Source: Spizellomyces punctatus DAOM BR117 (lineage: Eukaryota; Chytridiomycota; Chytridiomycetes; Spizellomycetales; Spizellomycetaceae). Taken from it: a stretch of 64,000 nt of DNA. Each line of letters begins with the position of its first letter. Within the stretch, counting starts at the first letter, position 1. The translations under genes were made by a program, and so were the position numbers. The notes beneath the pieces are model-generated. The model was given only the letters and a program-made list of their open reading frames with translations. It had not been told where the DNA came from and made no database searches. Shown piece after piece: positions 46,852-58,480 of the stretch. The stretch lies in contig NW_015971552.1 of the NCBI RefSeq assembly GCF_000182565.1, positions 51,089 through 115,088 of the forward strand, in the 5' to 3' direction.

Positions 46852-49378
46852 ATGCCTCGTCACGTCCAAACACAATCACAGAACGACGTGCTCGTACAAG
46901 AAGCAATCACCACCCTCCGTCAGACTATTCAAGACGACCGTCATGTGTCACATTCCTCAACCTACCACCTGTTCAAAGACCCAGTCGAGATCAACAGTCT
47001 GAGAAAGGCCCTTCTCGACTGGTACGATGGCCACCAGCGTGAAATGCCCTGGAGGACTCCTTGTGGTTCCAAAGCACAGGTGGGACATGCAGAAAGGATA
47101 TAGCCAGCACGAGAAAAGAAAATGAATTGCTTATTCAACGGACCCTGTGTTCAGTAGACGTCTAGCGTATTGCCGCCATCTGAGAAGGAAGCGGCACAAA
47201 GGGCATATGAAGGTTGGCTACAAGTATTATCTTGAATATTTGTTATAAAATTCTTGACAATCGATTGTATTAAGTTTGGGTCAGCGAGGTCATGCTCCAG
47301 CAGGTATGGATTTAAGGTACTAATTGTTGGAAAACAACGAGTTGAAGCGATCTCCCCTGTTCATGCAAGACCCAAGTAGCGACCGTTATCCCATACTATA
47401 AAAGATGGCTTCAGAATTGGCCTACAATTCACGATCTGGCAAAGGCACATCCAGAAGTAAGCAACGTAAAGACAGTGGAGATGTTTTCAAATCTAAACCT
47501 CGCGCGCTCTTTCGCAGGACGTAAACAAGGTGTGGTCGGGGCTCGGATATTATTCACGTGCTAGAAGACTACATGAAGGTTCCCAACTCGTCGTCCGCAA
47601 ATTTGAGGGAATCCTCCCTCGCGATGCGAAATCTCTCGAAAAAGAAGTTCCCGGTATTGGACCATATACAGCAGGTGCAATTGCCTCGATTGCTTATAAC
47701 CTACCGGCACCACTTGTGGATGGAAACGTCGTACGTGTATTGTCCCGTCTGCGAGCTGTCGCTGGAGATCCAAAGGGCAAGGATGTGATATCATTGCACT
47801 GGTGCGTTGTTTATGCGGTGAACATGATCCACCACGGCTCTCTAGATGTTGACACGGATTTTGATAGGTCTTTAGCCAAAGATATTTTGGATCCGGATAG
47901 GCCCGGTCACTTCAATCAGGCATTAATGGATTTGGGAGCTACGGTCTGCACGCCACAAACCCCTGATTGTGTTGCGTGCCCCATTAAGGAGTTTTGTCGT
48001 GCGAATGCTGAGGTACGCTTTTGTAAATATCTTCTGTCCAAGATCTTGACGCTATGAACTGACTATGGGTTGGGTCGTAGCAAAGGGCCCAGATTCTCCT
48101 TGCAAAGCAAAAGTTCCTTGGTACAGGGAATGTGGATAGCCCAGCAATGAGTACCCTGGGTATGTACTAGCGCTGTTACGATTATCGTAGACCATCAACT
48201 GATGTTCCCTGTAGATCTTTGCAAGCTGTGTCCTCCACTGATGGACATTGAGGAAAGTGGTGTCAAGCGATATCCTGCCAAGGCAAAGAAAAAGCCTCCG
48301 CGAGAAGAAGGTTGGAAAGTGACCTCGTTGCTCGTTATGCAACAATGATATCATTGCTAATCTATCTGGGTAGTTCGCGCTGTGTGTATCTTGGAACACG
48401 TTGGGGCACATAAAGAGTCAAAATTCCTGCTTGTTCAGGGACCAAAGGAAGGTGAGCGGCCCCAGGGAACATTGTTTTCGAAGCATGGAGAATGAGCCTG
48501 CTAATCATATATACGTTTAGGCTTGCTAGCAAATCTTTGGGACTTTCCTAACATTGAGCTGCAATTGCCAGAGCCAAGCACTGACGGGACAGGTGGAGCA
48601 TTGCAAAGCAAGTCGGGTTCGGTTATAGAGAACATTCAATACGGCACGTGGAAGACAGCTATAGACGAGTGGATGGGCACACATCTGAATATCAGCCTTT
48701 CGTCATTGCAGGATGAGAACAGAACAAGAGCGGAAGTCACTGTCATAGATCGGATGGATTTAGGCTCGACGCTCCACCTGTTCTCGCACATTAAACGTGT
48801 GATGGTGGTGGAACACGTCATCATCACCGGCGAAATCCAGTTGCCCTCCAACGTGACTGCTAAGACTAGCACATCTCCAGAGACGCTCATCAAAGGCAAA
48901 TCCAAACCTAGGAATGCAAAAGAAAAAACAGCGGATACTGGGGTTGAGACTCGGCCACTACGATGGTTTACAGAGGCTGAAATGATGGGTGATTCTGCCG
49001 CTGTTCCCGCAACCTTGAAGAAAGCATTTGCCTTACTCGTCAAGGCTAGAAACGCAACCATGAAAACTAGAAAGGCGCCCGGGAATGCACAAAGAAAGAA
49101 ACGGAAAGCTGTGGATGAAGACGTTGAGGATGATGCTGGAGATGTTATTCAGCCAGAGCAAGTAAGAAAGTCCAGGGTTTATTTGAACAGATTTTATTTG
49201 ATCTCGATGACTCAGTCCATTTTTGTAGTCCACGCCATTAGCAAAACGGACCCAATCCAGTAGCAGTAGAACCACAAAAGTGGTGAGAGCTAAACAATCA
49301 AGGAAGGGCGACGTCAGGGATGCAGGATCTCAATTAAAACAGTCGGGAATAGCCGCATATTTGACTCGCCAGCCATAG
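46852..49378 (+). CDS. Adenine DNA glycosylase (MutY/MUTYH)
   Basis: Removes adenine mispaired with 8-oxoguanine. Eleven exons: 46852-47079, 47158-47212, 47275-47303, 47370-47456, 47518-47801, 47868-48012, 48081-48159, 48215-48310, 48374-48451, 48521-49161, 49229-49378; 623 residues. Catalytic Glu in WVSEVMLQQTQV; helix-hairpin-helix VPGIGPYTAGAI; catalytic Asp in VDGNVVRVLSRL; the iron-sulfur loop is exact (C-x6-C-x2-C-x5-C: CTPQTPDCVACPIKEFC). A Nudix-like 8-oxoG recognition domain follows (LLANLWDFPNIE). The C-terminus carries a PCNA-interacting-type box QSGIAAYL. The intron 47802-47867 is in frame and stop-free, so it hides in the long ORF. Confidence 0.95.
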
Positions 49379-49979
49379 AGAATGAAAGAGGAACCTGGAA
49401 GTTTGTAGTTGTTTGACGCTAGATTTTGGACTTTTCGACCTAGTATGTATATATTGATCGTTTCTAGAACTATACACTGGAAATTAGTTTGGCGATACAT
49501 TTTATGCTAGAGTATGGGACTTCACGGGCATTATCTGCTATTCGTGCAGATGGCCACATTCACGTGATACAGTTTGTTATGAACGAGACCTTTCGAATAT
49601 AAGCCTTCAGATATACATCCCTACCCGACATATCCACCCAGAAACGACATTTTCATCAACCGCTTGGCTCGAGCGACATCTGAGGATGAGCTTCTCGTAC
49701 GAATAAAAATAAAATAATCTTTTTGTTCGTTGACTATCGATGTGAGCGCCCCATTCGGGTGGCGGACCCCAAGATATTTAGCTCTTTATGGAAATTGTAT
49801 TGTGTGGCTGGTAGTGGCATGTAAGCCGATGAGCTATTAATCGATAACTGCAAACTCCATCCGCCAGCGTTTTTTTGGCAAACAATTTCAACTCATCCGC
49901 CTGGTGCAGCGTATCATTTAACGCATCCTGTACACCCGCACCACACGCTCTTTTTACATTTCTGCTCATATTGATACAC
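49379..49979. other. Intergenic, about 600 bp
   Basis: Contains a CACGTG at 49561-49566 and the promoter and leader of pyruvate dehydrogenase E1 beta. No coding region is supported. Confidence 0.5.
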
Positions 49980-51675
49980 ATGGCTTTGGTTCGCGGAATA
50001 AGGACGGCGTTTGTTCGTTCGCAGCCTTTTGGATTGAGCGCGGGATTGGCGGCGAGGAGAGGACTGGCTACTGCAACGCACCAGGTAGGACAATGAAAGC
50101 TTTACTCAAGACAATATTGGCTCTGTGTGTGGAAACGACTCGTCTGGCTAGCGGGGTGATGGAAGATGACGTGGCATTCACCAAAAACGCGCACTAATGT
50201 TGAAAGTGTCCCTCAACTCGCAGCTTACGGTCCGTGATGCTCTAAACCAAGCCATGGAAGAAGAAATGCGCCGCGATAAGACAGTCTTTCTTTTAGGAGA
50301 AGAGGTTGCTCAGTATAATGGTGCCTACAAGGTTTGCTCCCCATTGTTCTTACTGTTCGCTGTCCTACTTTCAGCAACTAACTGTGTAAAGCAAGGTATC
50401 AAAAGGCCTCTTGGACAAATTTGGACCAGACCGGGTTATCGACACGCCAATTACGGAGATGGGATTTGCGGGGTTGGCTGTGGGATCCGCTATGGCTGGA
50501 TTGAAGCCCATTTGCGAGTTTATGACCTTTAATTTTGCGATGCAGGTGAGAAAAGGGCAATAGGCAATGGAAGGGTTGTTATAGGCGGACTCGGAGGTTG
50601 GGTTCGGCATTGGTAATTGGGGTGTACGCCGGAACTGGTGACTGGCGGGGACATGGATCGAAAGTTCCGGTGAATGAATGGGATGACCTGGCGACGTATA
50701 GGAAGGATAAATCAACTATGCGCCTTTTCGAATTCTTTGCTCACGAGCGCGTCCTTACTACAGGCCATCGACCACATTGTGAATTCAGCCGCCAAAACTC
50801 GATACATGTCCGGTGGTATCGTCGGCGTCCCAATTGTTTTCCGCGGTCCCAACGGCGCAGCGGCAGGAGTTGCAGCCCAGCATTCGCAGGATTATGCTGC
50901 ATGGTACGGTCAGATTCCTGGTCTGAAGGTTGTCAGCCCGTGGAGCGCCGAGGATGCGAAAGGATTGTTAAAGGCTGCGATTCGGGACCCGGATCCAGTT
51001 GTTGTGTTAGAGAATGAGATTATGTATGGACAGCATTTCGATGTCTCGGAGGAGGTATTGTCAGATGACTTTGTGCTACCGATTGGAAAGGCCAAGATCG
51101 AGAAGGAGGGTGAGTTTTGCGTAGATACAAATTGTGTTGAGATATTTGGCTAACGATTTCCGGGGATGATAGGATCGGATATAACAGTCGTAGCGCATTC
51201 ACGCGCTGTTGGCCAAAGTTTGGATGCTGCCAAAGAGCTGGAAAAGGAGGGTATCAAAGTGGAGGTACGCACCGCATCACAGATTTGGTCCCTCCATGCG
51301 TCAGTCGTACTAAAATGAGCTTACTAGGTCATCAACCTCCGCTCCATCCGCCCTCTCGACATTGACACTATCATTAAATCCGTAAAGAAGACCAACCACC
51401 TTGTAACAGTCGAAGGAGGATTCCCCCAATACAGCGTAGGATCAGAGATTTGCGCTCAAATCATGGAGAGTGAGTATCGGCTGTAAAAGACTCGTACTTG
51501 ATGTTTATTGACCTTGGAATTGATAGGTGATGCATTTGACCACCTTGATGCGCCTGTCAGCCGAGTAACTGGGGCAGATATCCCTATGCCTTACGCCAAG
51601 AACCTGGAGGATTTGAGTTTACCTCGAGTCGAATCGATCAAGAACACCATTTTGAAAAACCTCAACAGAAAGTGA
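49980..51675 (+). CDS. PDB1: Pyruvate dehydrogenase E1 component, beta subunit (mitochondrial)
   Basis: Exons 49980-50084, 50224-50331, 50396-50545, 50764-51109, 51173-51264, 51328-51469, 51527-51675; 363 residues. The N-terminal Arg/Ala-rich stretch ([20 protein letters not shown]) is a mitochondrial presequence. Transketolase pyrimidine-binding signatures: [78 protein letters not shown], and C-terminal [15 protein letters not shown] and [12 protein letters not shown]. It pairs with E1 alpha in the matrix complex converting pyruvate to acetyl-CoA. Two introns are unusually long for this window (139 and 218 nt). The donor at 50332 is GTTTGC. Confidence 0.96.
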
Positions 51676-51928
51676 CATGTGGGCGTCCATGGGCCAGGAT
51701 GATGAAGGGAATGGGTTTGAGCCATATTTTTTGTAAAAATTCAAACTGTGGGGTGAATTGGGTATCGCTTCATGTTCAATATAGACTTTTGGGGGAGAAC
51801 CGACAATACCTCATCGCATGGATTGATGACCGCTCTGTTCAGATGAATTTCTAATGATATTCGGCTATCTCTATCTACACACCCCTTCCTGCAACAACAG
51901 ATCCACCCTCATCGCTCACACCTATCTA

Positions 51929-53445
51929 CTACTTGACAATTTTCAACTCGCTAATCCGATCCACAGCATATTTATCCTTGTGGTCATGATACAGTTTCAC
52001 CAAAGCGTCTACATATTGCTTATGCACCGCCGCAACGTACTCGCGGGAAGGATTTTCCTGCTTTGTCACCGGTATGGGCGCACCAACTACAGGAGGAGTA
52101 TGCTTCAATGGAATGCCAAACAGCACAGCCAACTATGAACAACCTACCAACAGACACGATTTTAACCTTGCGTGGGAAAGGCCCAAACCGACCCCATATA
52201 AGGGGAAGCGAAAAGGTCATCTTTTTGGTCAAGCTATTCTGTATTTTCCGAATAGAAGGAGCGTTCGCGTCTGTTACTTGCCAAAACAAGTCGTTTTCGC
52301 CGAATGTAAAGACGGGGACCAGAGAGGCACTTTTAAAATTAAAAAATAAAGATTAGACCAAAACAAGTGAAATGCCCAGAACTGTCAAATTTAGCACCAC
52401 TCACCCAGTCTGAATTGCAATCTTTATGAATCCCTTTCGTCGGTCGATAACAATATCATTGGTTCCCGGGTACGACAATAGACTACAAAATGGCTCCGTT
52501 AATACTGTCGCTTGTGTCGAAACTCACATACTACGTACGCTTCATCCGCACCACCTACAACAACCATGGTACTCCATCCAGGCCCCTTTTTAGTCAAGAC
52601 ATGTTTCAAAGACTTTGCAGAAACCGAAATGACACCAAACGCCATTTGGGATTCGCGCCAGAGCGGTATACTCCAATTAAGATCCAGTGTTGTCATGCGG
52701 AGTTTGATTCCCGGAAAGAGACCAGAGAAATTGTTGACGTCTGTTATAAAGTTTGGGCTGTTCATCATGTTTAATAGCGGGTTGGAAGGTACTTTTCATG
52801 ATCAAGGGATAAGAGGCTTACAGTAGGCCATAGCAGTAAATACCGTGGGGGTGGTAACCAAAGAGATAGTTTCCCCTGGGGTCCAGATCGGCTGTTTTGA
52901 TGAGTTCAGCAGAGAAATAGTCCCTATATGATACAAAAAAAAAAAAAACTCCATTAAGTGAGATTCCAAAAAAAAAGTGCAGAATTCTGGCGCATATTGT
53001 CTAGATCCACATCTAATCTTCCCATTTTCCATACCTGAAATACTTCCAAAACGACCAATCCCTGATGAACCTCCAGCGATCTGTTCCACCCGTGTATGGC
53101 GTATCCACATCAATAAAGTAGGCAAACGTCCAATACATCACGGCAAAAGGCCATAGATAGCGCCAGTTGTAAAAGAACCACACATGAAGGAGCAATTCAA
53201 TGTGAGGAATACATGTGTAGCATAGGACGGCCTAGTTAAGCAAATCAGTATAAACCACAGAGTGGAATACGTTTGGATGTGTGTTAAGCAAGTGTATTTA
53301 CCAATATCTCAAAGATATCTGACTTGCGATATGGTCCAATAGCTTTGGTCGCAGTTGCTTTGGCCTTTACCGATGAGTCCTGCATTGCGGGAGCGTCCAC
53401 AAACCGTGGTGAGTCCAAACTATCACTGGGTTCCTTCAAACTCAT
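51929..53445 (-). CDS. DGA1: Diacylglycerol O-acyltransferase, DGAT2 family
   Basis: Catalyses the last step of triacylglycerol synthesis at the ER and lipid droplets. Exons in transcript order 53302-53445, 53035-53231, 52822-52923, 52539-52757, 52405-52482, 52167-52329, 51929-52132; 368 residues. A hydrophobic hairpin (AVLCYTCIPHIELLLHVWFF and WPFAVMYWTFAYFIDV) precedes the catalytic NYLFGYHPHGIYCYGLL (HPHG). Then FREY-type IPLWRESQMAFG, VVVGGADEALLSYPGTNDIV, DRRKGFIKIAIQTG, LVPVFTFGENDLF, and C-terminal VVGAPIPVTKQ. The intron between the last two exons is only 34 nt. The internal splice to ADEALLSYPG was placed by phase. Confidence 0.94.
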
Positions 53446-54118
53446 GGACGGGGGTTGCTACTGATGCTACTGATTAAGAGGCTCTTGCAATGGAGGAAGG
53501 GGAGGAATGGAAAAACGCGCGCGGTTAAAGAATGGACTCCAATAATCGATCGGGTCATCGCGCACCCGCAGTTTCGTAATTTGATAGCAATGTGGGCCAT
53601 ATGGCACAAAAAAAAACCATAGCAGAAAAGATAAAAAAAAGTAGGAGATGCTGGGCAGCAACGAAGAAATAGACGAATGGACGAGGCAGACGTTTATTCC
53701 TGAACTAATAAATGCGAAGGTGATGAACTTGTATTCCCTTCTTTCCTAGTGTTGAGGGCAAGATAGATCCAATGAATATCATCCACATCTTATTGCAAAA
53801 AGGAGCTCTTATTCCTTTCACCAAATCATCCTGATCACTGCCGGACCACCTTTTCCTGTCTAGCATCAATAATACAATGACATGCAAGATACCCAATGAC
53901 TGTCACGAATGGTTGTCCCCGCAGCCGCCAACAGGTTGCAATTCTAATGACCCTCTACGATCAAATGCCGGTACCAAAGTATTCGAGTATTCATATCGCA
54001 TAAGGTTCGAAAAAAAAAAGCAAAAATCATAGTTATTGAGGTCAAAGTCATCCAAACACCGGATTCCATTTTTTTCTTAGAGGTATAACAAAACCGACAA
54101 AGGGCCTTTTCCATTAAT
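53446..54118. other. Intergenic, about 670 bp, with one weak minus-strand ORF
   Basis: An open frame at 53467-53661 (minus) encodes a hydrophobic stretch then DDPIDYWSPFFNRARF. It lacks an ATG and lies directly upstream of DGAT2, so it could be leader or part of an unresolved small gene. Otherwise the stretch holds only the DGAT2 promoter and NDUFA12 3' flank. Confidence 0.35.
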
Positions 54119-54850
54119 CTATCCCTGCCTTTCCTTCGTTGCAGGTTTCCATGCATTGTATTTTGGTACTGTTGTGTTGTAGGTCTTGAATGCCCCTTCA
54201 CTTCCGGTAAGATTTTCCACGTGCGGAGGGGAGAAAAACGGTTTAGGAACGGTCTGAGGGGTGGGAACATCATCGGTGATGTGGTGAAGCCATTGATGCC
54301 TATAACGATGATAAGGATTCCATTCTGATGCTGTACCAATACAGGACAAGGGTTTCTTTTCCTACCATTCCGCTGGAACTTGTGTCGCATCCGGATTCCA
54401 CTTTTTGTACTCAACCCAGCGATCACGGAGGACAATCTCGTCACGGTTTTCGTAGTATTCGTTGCCGTAGTCGTCCTTTCCGACAAATCGACCAACACGG
54501 GGTTGGTCGCTATAAAGTTTGAAAAATAAAATGGTTATTCCAAGGATTCTGTCGTGTACCAAACGAATATCGGTATGGTTACATCATAAGGATCTGCTTT
54601 ACGGTGCGCCGTACACCATTTGCTCTGAGAGCTGCTAGCTGTTAGAGTGGAGCCATTAATGAGCACGAGTGGAATATACAGAGAAAAGAGCGTACTAGCG
54701 TAGTACTACTTACAGTGCCTGTCCAGGCTGCAATTGTCCCAAACCAAACCAGGTAACAAAAGTATCAGAATCACGTTAACGTAGTAATAGAACAGAGGGC
54801 CAATCGTGGTCGAGGAACGTACCGTTGAGCCAACTTGTTGCCGGCGCCAT
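54119..54850 (-). CDS. NDUFA12: Mitochondrial complex I accessory subunit NDUFA12 (B17.2)
   Basis: Exons in transcript order 54823-54850, 54714-54727 (14 nt), 54583-54638, 54366-54509, 54119-54299; 140 residues, matching the family's roughly 145. Core motifs are DQPRVGRFVGKDDYGNEYYE, LRDRWVEYKKWNPDATQVPA and EWHQWLHHITDDVP, with C-terminal KPFFSPPHVENLTGS. The subunit sits on the peripheral arm of NADH:ubiquinone oxidoreductase. The 14-nt second exon is an inference: it keeps the frame and replaces one roughly 184-nt intron by two of normal size. Skipping it and using acceptor AG at 54632-54633 also keeps the frame. Confidence 0.9.
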
Positions 54851-55171
54851 CTTCCACTAATTCTCTGCAATCTCCAGAATCACAACGCTAGGTTGTCGTG
54901 GCTTGAAAGCCTTGAGGAAGATCCACTCGCAGCCGACAATTTCCATTGTCACGTGATTCCCCAATTGGGAATGTTCAGTAAGCAGACAGATGAACAGAAA
55001 CATCTACACTAAAGTGTATGCTATAAAACAATGTGTTTTGCTAGCGACAGTTACAGCATCTATATATGATTGCAAGACATGACAGCCAGCGGGTGTTCCA
55101 AAAGCTGGCCACTCCACGCAACCGTGATCTACCCTCCCAAGCAGTAAAAATCTGCCTGCAAGGGAATCTAT
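54851..55171. other. Short intergenic region with E-box
   Basis: CACGTG at 54950-54955, 100 bp upstream of the NDUFA12 start on the minus strand; the rest is the 3' flank of the metaxin gene. Nothing else is seen. Confidence 0.5.
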
Positions 55172-56437
55172 TTACTCGTCATCGTCATCAACACCGTTAT
55201 GGTCGTCACCCTCTTCCACTTCCTCATCATCATCGTACGATATTTGTATTATACCATGGTACCAGATATACCTTTTGGCAAAGTAAACCAAATTGCGTGA
55301 GTGCATCCGACATTGCTCAATACAAAGTCACAGGTCACCTTACCCTACAAAAAAACCCACAGCGCCCAAAACCGAGAGTGCAGTCTTTATGTGGTCCTCT
55401 TGTTTGGCTTTCTCTGCCGGTACGACCTGTCGACGCATGAAAAGGCTGCGAATATACGTGGTGGGAGATTTGATAATGTCGGTAAGAAGATACGACGGTC
55501 TAAGATTTGGCGATGGTCGCAGTGGTTTCTTAAAACAGGTTTTTCGGACACGCTCACAGTAAGCGTACAGGGTTGGGAATTCGAATGTGAGGATAGAGAA
55601 GAGGGTGGGCTCAGCGAGAGCTGGAATGGCGTGTAGGGCAAGGTGGCCGAATGCAATGGCATCCAATGAACTTGGACTTGGCATACTTGTTAACTAGTTT
55701 GTCAAATTGGAATCGTAGAGTTCATCTCTACTTACTCTTTTCCGAAAAAGTACTCCTTTTCCCCCAACTTGTGAGAGAGGGCTTGATAACATTCGCGAGC
55801 CACAGAGTAAACCTGCTGACTATCACGATATTTCCGAAGCCGTGCTTCGGCTTTCCTTTGCAACTGCCCCGGAACCCTCATTCCCGCCCATCCACGTAAC
55901 GATTTTGCAATGGCGGGTTTTGTCGATTTGGCGGCATTGTTGACTTCGAGCCACCAGCTGTACAACTGAGAGTAGAGGTGCAGGTGAGTATACATATATA
56001 AGACAACACACCTTCCTCACCGTTCCCATCTTACCAAAGCATCATAGAGTTTATCCTCAATAAGACTTGTGTAACTTTTTGGTGAAAAGCGATCAGCCGA
56101 GAACACCTTAACGGTCGTAAGTGCAAACCAACAACAGAACTTACGCCAAACACTCTGCCTGTTCCTTCGCTGTCAAGTGGCTATCCAGATCAAGACCCTT
56201 TTTCTTGAGATGCGAGATAATCTTTGACGTGCCCACCACCGGCTCCAGGGGCCCATCTCTGAGCATCGGCAACTCGCCAGTCGGTGACACCCCAGTGTCA
56301 TTGCACTCATTGACGACCCAGTTGGCTTCAGCAAATTGCAAGTAGGTCTCAATTGACAAGCAGAACGGGTCAAATGAAGGAACATTCCATGCCGGACCCC
56401 ACGTAAACAGCTCTAGGCCAACCCCCGTATCGCCCAT
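55172..56437 (-). CDS. Metaxin/Sam37-like mitochondrial outer membrane protein
   Basis: Exons in transcript order 56145-56437, 56035-56074, 55736-55965, 55344-55685, 55172-55271; 334 residues. N-terminal GST-like domain: LELFTWGPAWNVPSFDPFCLS and AEANWVVNECNDTGVSPTGELPML. C-terminal GST-like part: EYFFGKDMPSPSSLDAIAFGHLALH and FPTLYAYCERVRKTCF. A C-terminal membrane anchor (ALSVLGAVGFFVGYIWYHG) precedes an acidic tail (DDDEEVEEGDDH). These fit the metaxin/SAM receptor subunits that help insert beta-barrel proteins. Upstream Met at 56479 would extend the protein by 14 residues; 56437 was preferred because the GST-like strand starts soon after it. Confidence 0.92.
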
Positions 56438-56582
56438 GGTTGCAAATCCAAGTTGAAAAGCAACGTCTACACAGGCCATGACTAGGATGACTCGCGTGGC
56501 ACAGTCATCAAACTTATTATGGCTGTGCCTCCGTACTAGGCATGACACGCGTGACTCATAGGCACAGTCATTGTATTCAAGT
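56438..56582. promoter_or_regulatory. 145-bp divergent promoter, metaxin / GNAT gene
   Basis: The metaxin-like and acetyltransferase genes start back to back with 145 bp between ATGs (103 bp if metaxin starts at 56479). Direct repeats of a GACTC / CATGAC-type sequence occur around 56475-56560 (CATGACTAGGATGACTCGCG and CATGACACGCGTGACTCA). The pair includes a TGACTCA at 56552-56558. Confidence 0.45.
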
Positions 56583-57404
56583 ATGGCTGTACCTCAGCGC
56601 TTGTTCAAAGATGAAAACCCAGCTCAGCATGGACCCGATGCTTCATTCAACGGCAAGATGACACCTCCTCAGGTAGCGGACCCTGCGTACCCCATAAGAG
56701 ATGCTACAGAGGCAGATGTACCGGGTATGCTCGAAATTTATAACTGGTGCATCCTCAATAGCGTCGCGACATTTGACTACGATCCCTGGACCTTGGAGGA
56801 CAGGTTGGGATGGTTTCGTCAGTTTAATGAGCAGCGGCCACTAATTGTAGCTGAGGATGCGTCGGGTACTGTGGTAGGTACCATCAAGTGATCCGCGCTT
56901 TTGAACTTATAGAGTAGCATGTGCAGTTGGTTAACCACTCTTTATTATGCAAAACGCGTTAGGTTGGATATTGCGGGATAACTCAGTTCAACCCCAAGAA
57001 GGGTTACGACAAGTATGCATACCATGTCTTGGATATTGGGTAGACTTTGGGGGACAAAATTAACTCGGATTTTGCGTTCATTACCAGGACCGTAGAAATA
57101 ACACTCTACGTGCACCATGAGCATCTTCGCAAAGGCCTTGGAAAACGGCTAGCAAAAATCATTATCGCACGAGCAAAGGCACTGGGCTACAAAAACATTA
57201 TTGGTACTTGCAATTGTAATGCTTATTGTCGCACAACAGCTGTTAATGTTCTTTCTTTCAGCCCTTGTTGCCCAGGAGAATGAAGCAAGTGTCGTCCTGT
57301 TTAAAAAGTTGTGGTTTCAACAATCTGGGTATTTTCCTGCACTGGGGTACAAGTTTGGACGGGATTTGGATGTTGTCTATATGCAGCTTCAACTCTTTTC
57401 GTAA
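56583..57404 (+). CDS. GNAT-family N-acetyltransferase (phosphinothricin acetyltransferase-like)
   Basis: Exons 56583-56873, 56963-57012, 57088-57203 and 57262-57404, 199 residues. After a variable lead of about 35 residues: IRDATEADVPGMLEIYNWCI (beta1-alpha1), IVAEDASGTVVGYCGITQFN, the acetyl-CoA motif A TLYVHHEHLRKGLGKRL (R-K-G-L-G), GYKNIIGALVAQENEASVVLFKKL, and the terminal FPALGYKFGRDLDVVYMQLQL. It resembles PAT/Mpr1-type acetyltransferases acting on amino acid analogues; the true substrate is unknown. The donor at 56874 (GTAGGT) was preferred over 56878 because it alone gives GYCGITQF. Confidence 0.88.
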
Positions 57405-57582
57405 CCACAAAGTGTCAATTTGGTAGTGCCAGTATAGTTTGACAAATGGACTTCATAGTGCTATAGGCAGTTATCATGTACACCCTGGTCATAGTAGTAG
57501 CAGGAGGGCTATCAGAAAATTTTCGGAACAGTTATGCTCATAACCAATATGAACGATTTTAGTTATCTACGGTCAATAACCA

Positions 57583-58480
57583 TCAAATATCAATAAAGTT
57601 GCCAACATTTTTAACCCAAACATCCCACTCCTTCTGATCTTTGGCCTCAACAATGTCATGTATCCTCAATGCCAATTCCTCATCAAACCCTCGTTCAGTT
57701 ATATACTCTTGAAACAAATCTTGGAGGGTTTCTGGTAATTGCTGAAAGGATGGACCGCTATATAGGCCCCGTCGTTGCCAATCGCCCTGAGCGGACGAAT
57801 CCATGCAAAGGTCCACGGAAGGGAAGACGGTAATATGATTGATAAAGATGTTGGGATATTTAGCCGATGCTTCAATTTCAAGTGCACCGGACTCTATACT
57901 GTCGGTCTACATTCGCCTGATCAATTGGAAATCGATCATGGTATACACAGGGTCAAGGGTTTATCACTTGCCTTTTTTTGAATGACAATGGATAAACCGA
58001 CAGGAGGCCGCTCTCCAAATGCAGGCTGCAAACGACGTGGTCTCAGCACGCCTTGATGATATGGTCGACAAGCTCGATACCCCCTACCTCGTGTTCCATA
58101 TCCGCAAAATCCTGGAATTCGCTCATGGCATCCACGTTGAATAGAGCCGATATGCTAAAATAAGACAAGATACCACGACAATCAATGAAACGAATACGCA
58201 GCATCATCATAAAAGAAACAATAACACACTGTTCATTCCCAAATGTCCGTGATAGGACCATTTCGGCGTCACCCAACGTCTCGTTGAGCTTCCATAGGAC
58301 TCCCTTGCTTGTTTTGAACTCTGTTGGGAGATAATATGTGTGTTCCTGAGCAGTTTTCAGGAGACTCTGTGCAAGGAGTGGGCCAATGTTGTGGGAACGG
58401 GGTTGTGATGAGATGTGGCGGGTTTGGAGGATTCTGGTCGTATGGACGACAAGGCGGGAGGAAGATACACGCATGAACAT
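57583..58480 (-). CDS. MAM33: Mitochondrial matrix acidic protein MAM33 / p32 (C1QBP) family
   Basis: Exons in transcript order 58230-58480, 58088-58154, 57968-58025, 57583-57893; 228 residues. The N-terminus (MFMRVSSSRLVVHTTRILQT) is an Arg/Ser-rich presequence. Family motifs are weakly conserved as usual: RPPVGLSIVIQKKAKSGALE in the middle and the C-terminal YSGPSFQQLPETLQDLFQEY-ITERGFDEELA block, which is diagnostic. Members form doughnut trimers in the matrix and support mitochondrial translation and respiration. At the third donor I used GTGATA at 57967; an overlapping GCAAGT was rejected by phase. Confidence 0.88.

Noticed and set aside
53467-53661. Small minus-strand membrane-protein ORF upstream of DGAT2
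   Set aside because: It has no ATG, sits in the presumed DGAT2 promoter, and has no recognised relatives; kept only as a note.
57893-57968. GC-AG intron in the MAM33 gene using GCAAGT
   Set aside because: That donor would break the reading frame; the overlapping GTGATA donor keeps it.
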